Shown here: positions 60,701 through 64,000 of the stretch, one piece after another | Layout of the letters: each line of letters opens with the position of its first letter | Position numbering within the stretch: position 1 is the stretch's first letter | Assembly: GCA_959347315.1 (NCBI GenBank) | Contig: OY365806.1 | Location: 22,396,900-22,460,899 of the forward strand | Source: Bimastos eiseni | Taxonomy: Eukaryota; Annelida; Clitellata; Crassiclitellata; Lumbricidae | DNA: 64,000 nt | Direction of reading: 5' to 3' | Notes under the pieces: generated by a model | Databases searched by the model: none | What the model was told of the DNA's origin: nothing | Seen by the model: the letters and a program-made list of their open reading frames with translations, nothing else | Position numbers and translations under genes: made by a program

Positions 60701-61510
60701 TTAAAGTACGTTGTCGTTCTGGTTTACCCATCACAGTGGCAGCGTACGACCCAGCACCGCACGACCTCTGATCACCACCGACTGAAACATTCCACTCATA
60801 CGTCATCCCATATAATTCTTTTTATCATGTACAGATTTAGCTTAAGTAGCACACACTGTCTACATAATATGTTGGTTCATATTGTTGTTCCACCCTTCTA
60901 AAGAATTCTTAGTTCAACCGATGAGCTTCGGCTGATGTGCTAAAACATATTATGTTATTTATTTAAAGGAAGTCTATAGCGACTTCGATATCGTTCATCA
61001 ATTTCATTTTCACGTACATACATATAGTCCTCTAATTCTCCATCTAATTTTCTAATTGAAGCTTCACGCGGTTCTTCTTCTTCTTTCGGTTTGCATGCAA
61101 CGAAAATTCCTCCTTTATCAGCGTTTTTGAGGAAAATTTATGTGCGTTTTTGTGTAAAATAATCAGCACAGGCTGCAGTAAGATCATTGCACAAATCACC
61201 ACGTGCACCAACAAATTCATTTACTAAACGCAATTAAGGGTCAATGGCGAAACTGAACCGGGTTGTTGGATATTGTTTATAATGTTATGATACTACACAG
61301 ATTCTAACGCTGAACAGCTGTGTAGTTCTTGATGTTATTATGTGAAGTCAAGCGCATAATTCATGTAGGCCTAATCATCGCCCACTGAATGGATTACACT
61401 CTTTTCAATTAGTATGCATCAATTGGATCGGATATTTCTCTGAACTTCCCAACAGATTCGGTTTGGATGTGCTACAAGAGTAGACCAGTCAGTCCGTATG
61501 TAAATTACTA
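57780..61510. other. No gene recognised; possible solo LTR region
   Basis: GGTATAAAATAGCTGCGCAC at about 59213 followed by a GC-rich leader looks like an LTR or promoter core, but no matching repeat, primer site or coding region was found. The frame at 58956-59225 is unlikely to be protein. Confidence 0.35.
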
Positions 61511-62499
61511 CTCTGTGTCTAAAAATAAACCAAGCAAAATTGTTTTGTCAGAACTTCGTCAAATTTTCACCAATTTTAATGACTTTTGGTAGGTTGATGG
61601 CATAATAGCTGAAGTTTTATGCTATATATAAATTTTCCACCTAACCTGCTGACTCATATCACCGCACTACCTTGTCAAACACAGATGTGACAATTTTTAT
61701 ATAACGCTCAAATTGTATTACTTGCAACAAACTATCTGACGACGGAATTAGCACGCAGTAAAGTAAAATATGGTTTACTTAGCAGAGTTTTTAATTGTTA
61801 CACGACAGATCTGCTTAAGAGTGTTAGAACTGTTGCTCGAAATGTGCCCCCCCCCCTACACGGACACAAGCGCTTAGACGGCGACGCCACTGGCCGCTAA
61901 CAGCATCAACGATCGATCGACTGGTCAAAGCGCGCCATTCGTCAATCAGACGCGTTTTGAGTTCGTCGACGCTGGCTATTCTGTAGCGGTAAACTTTCTC
62001 CTGCGGCGCACTCCATAGGCTATACTATAGTCGATTGGGTTAAGATCCGGTGAATTCGGTGGCCACAGTTTTGACGGGATGAAGTCGGGTGCCTCTCGCT
62101 CCAGGAAAGAGACGGAGTCGCGTGCTCGATGCGCCGGGACGCCATCCTGTTGAAAGACCAAAACCTGGCCCTGAGATATGCGTCGTATGTCTGGCAGTAG
62201 CTTCTGGGCAAGAAAGTTGTCGCGATAGTGTGCCCCACTCACTTTGACACCCGGCTATATGAAATGGAGTTCAGTGCAGCCATTGCAAGTAATAAAATGT
62301 AAGCGTTTTACTAAAAATGGGTACATCTGTGCTTAACAAGGTAGTGCGGTGATATGAGTCGGGTGAGGTGGAAAATTTATATATAGCATAAAATTTCAGT
62401 CATTTTTTCCATCTACCTACCAAAAGTTATTAAAATTGGTGGAAATTTGACGAAGTTCTGACAAAAATAATTTTGTTTGCTTTATTTTGAGACACGCTG
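61511..62499 (-). mobile_element. Mariner (DD37D) element lacking the N-terminal half
   Basis: Inverted repeats of about 190 bp at 61511-61690 and 62320-62499 share TTTTGTCAGAACTTCGTC and TATATATAAATTTTCCACCT, and TA flanks both outer ends. Only the catalytic half of the transposase remains between them. It is a deletion derivative and cannot move by its own protein. Confidence 0.8.
61829..62242 (-). pseudogene. Mariner transposase, catalytic C-terminal half
   Basis: The minus strand reads VFQQDGVPAHRARD, then SKLWPPNSPDLNPIDY. The Asp of QDG and the last Asp of NPIDY are 37 residues apart, giving the DD37D pattern of the IS630/Tc1/mariner superfamily. Past about 61985 the frame shifts but homology continues (RIASVDELKTRLIDEW, QWRRRLSACV). 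A C run at 61849-61857 disturbs the end, which closes AHFEQQF and stop. The first catalytic Asp and the DNA-binding domain are deleted. Confidence 0.8.
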
Positions 62500-62650
62500 T
62501 AGTATTTAAGAATACAGTTTGTCATTAGTCAGACAACATTAGTGCAGGCAAATTGTAAAAGTAGCACAATGTCAGAAAATAGCGACCAATATATCCATTT
62601 TAAAGACACCTTTAAGGTATAACTTTAAATATATATATATATATATATAA

Positions 62651-63135
62651 ACTGGCTGGGGAACCCGGCGTTGCACGGGTTGAGACAGGTGTTTGGCCGT
62701 GGAGAACAGGACGACGGCGGCCGCCGGTTTCACCAACCCCTCTACTGCGTGTCCCAGGATGCGTACACAGTAGGCCTACATACCCACCTCACCGACTGCG
62801 CAAACAATGGCCAACTACTGTATACGTGCTATCTGTACGATATCTCCCAAACCGTCCATTCATTCATGAGGGTGTAAAAGAAGAACAGGTATGGCAGACA
62901 AATATCACGTACACTTATCGGAAAATGTGCAGCAGGTGTTTCGTCGACACGCTCCTGGCGACCCAGTGGAAACTTTCCTTGGGGGTGTCCTGAGACAGGT
63001 TTTAAGCCCTGGACACCAGGACCGCTGGTTCACCAACCTCACTACTGGGTGTCCAAGGTGTTCCCCGAGCCAACGGCGAAGGTTTCGAGTCAATAGCTCT
63101 AAAACTGTGCAAATGCACAGCAGGGACAGACAGAC
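62651..63135 (-). repeat. Second copy of the CCCGG-hairpin repeat family
   Basis: Starts with AACCCGGCGTTGCACGGGTT and holds two related internal segments (TTTCACCAACCCCTCTACTG at 62727; GGTTCACCAACCTCACTACT at 63026). The second continues into GGGTGTCCAAGGTGTTCCCC as at 39.8 kb. Non-coding. Confidence 0.45.
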
Positions 63136-63530
63136 GTACACACATGAAGGCCTATACAGAATCTTCTCTTTATTTCTATAGATATAGGCCTAACACTACA
63201 AATTCTAGCGTCTTGTGCAATGTGGGTTCTAGATAATATAAACAATACTTATGATGATGGAGCTACACAAGTTTACTTCAAACACCTATCCTTGTGATTC
63301 ATACAACTTAAGCTGGCTGACTGCTGATGTTAAGAGAGAAGCGAAAATAGAAGTTCTGCTTCGTATGTACAACAAATTAACTAGGATATATTAGTATACT
63401 TTGGGTCTAGATGTTTACAATCTGTCCTAATCACTTCCGTAAATTGGGTTCGTTGACTGTACTCGATTGATATCAGGTATGCGCTTCAACAGTGGAACAT
63501 CACAAGCAATACCAGTAACAGATGCAGTTA

Positions 63531-64000
63531 ATCGTAATCGTAATCTCAGCATTTCTACAGCGCCCACAAAAGCGTAGTCGCGGGAACCAGCTTATTCACA
63601 GGCGCTTAATCAAAACAGAATCGATAGGCAGAGGGTCAAATCCAGAGAGTCAGACAGGCAGACATGTATAGACGGCTAAGGTGGATGGTGTTGAGAGTTG
63701 AAACGGCGAGGGAGATAGGAAGAAGAGGAGGAATCAGGATAGAATTTGCGAAAGAGAGGTGCTTTGAGTTGTGAATGAAAAAGCTGTGGGGAAATAGCAA
63801 GAGGTGAGGTGTTTGTGAATTCGTAGGACGGATCGGATGTTTGTCTTAATACTGGAGGGAGTTTGTTCCAAAGAGGCGGGATAGCAATGGCTATGGAGTG
63901 ATTTGCACATTTGAGTGATGATGTGATGGGAGGGCGAAGTAGTGTGAGGGTGGAAGAGGAACGGGTTGAACGATGTGGCCGAATCGTGAACAACTGACGG
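63531..64000 (-). pseudogene. LINE ORF2 C-terminus, continues past the window end
   Basis: The minus-strand frame 63676-63993 reads RSSSTLTLLRPPITSSLK, ANHSIAIAIPPLWNKLPP and SQLKAPLFRKF, the conserved C-terminus of CR1/L2-like LINEs. The 3' untranslated part holds CAGCGCCCAC and ends in a GATTAC-type tail (63531-63545 on plus). It is open within the window; the upstream part lies beyond 64000. Confidence 0.65.

Overview
The window looks like nuclear DNA of a bilaterian invertebrate. It has split genes with small exons and long introns, dense di-, tri- and tetranucleotide microsatellites, and degenerate mobile elements of most eukaryotic classes. It also has two receptor families typical of invertebrates: a PDF-receptor-type class B GPCR and gustatory-receptor-like (GRL) chemoreceptors. 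I cannot name the phylum; a protostome is the likeliest guess. There are no operons, CRISPR arrays or other bacterial features.

Genes. (1) A class B (secretin-family) GPCR most like the pigment-dispersing factor receptor runs on the minus strand from about 13388 down to 1415. I rebuilt it from nine exons whose splice sites and phases all agree, giving 361 consecutive codons from the hormone-binding domain through TM7. The signal-peptide exon and the C-terminal tail exon were not found. Two successive introns start with GC instead of GT. (2) A complete four-exon GRL gene lies at 42689-46667 on the plus strand. All its introns are phase 0 and it ends in the family TM7 signature. (3) The last exon of a paralogous GRL gene lies at 590-748. 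(4) A broken B-box/coiled-coil (TRIM-like) exon lies at 50552-51238.

Mobile elements, left to right: a MITE-like element (1766-2244); several tRNA-derived SINE heads inside introns of the GPCR; LINE 3' ends of a CR1/L2-like family (near 60, 1085, 5700, 12250, 34100, 36150, 40030, 50150, 63530); a 1.94-kb Ginger-type DNA transposon (15952-17891) with 180-bp inverted repeats differing at one position and a transposase broken only by two stop codons; four 5'-truncated copies of a restriction-like-endonuclease (RLE) non-LTR retrotransposon stacked in TAA repeats (21980-27580); a Tc1/mariner-type element with long inverted repeats inside a GRL intron (44514-45661); a gypsy-type gag/pol remnant (47258-48828); and a DD37D mariner derivative lacking its N-terminal half (61511-62499).

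The rest is intergenic or intronic sequence with simple repeats. These include a 58-bp polypyrimidine minisatellite (38430-39203) and long (TATG)n and (CATA)n arrays near 10 kb and 28.5 kb. The octamer TAGGCCTA is strongly over-represented across the window. Nearly all long open frames here are artefacts of microsatellites; the real genes are built from short exons seen only through splice sites and family motifs.
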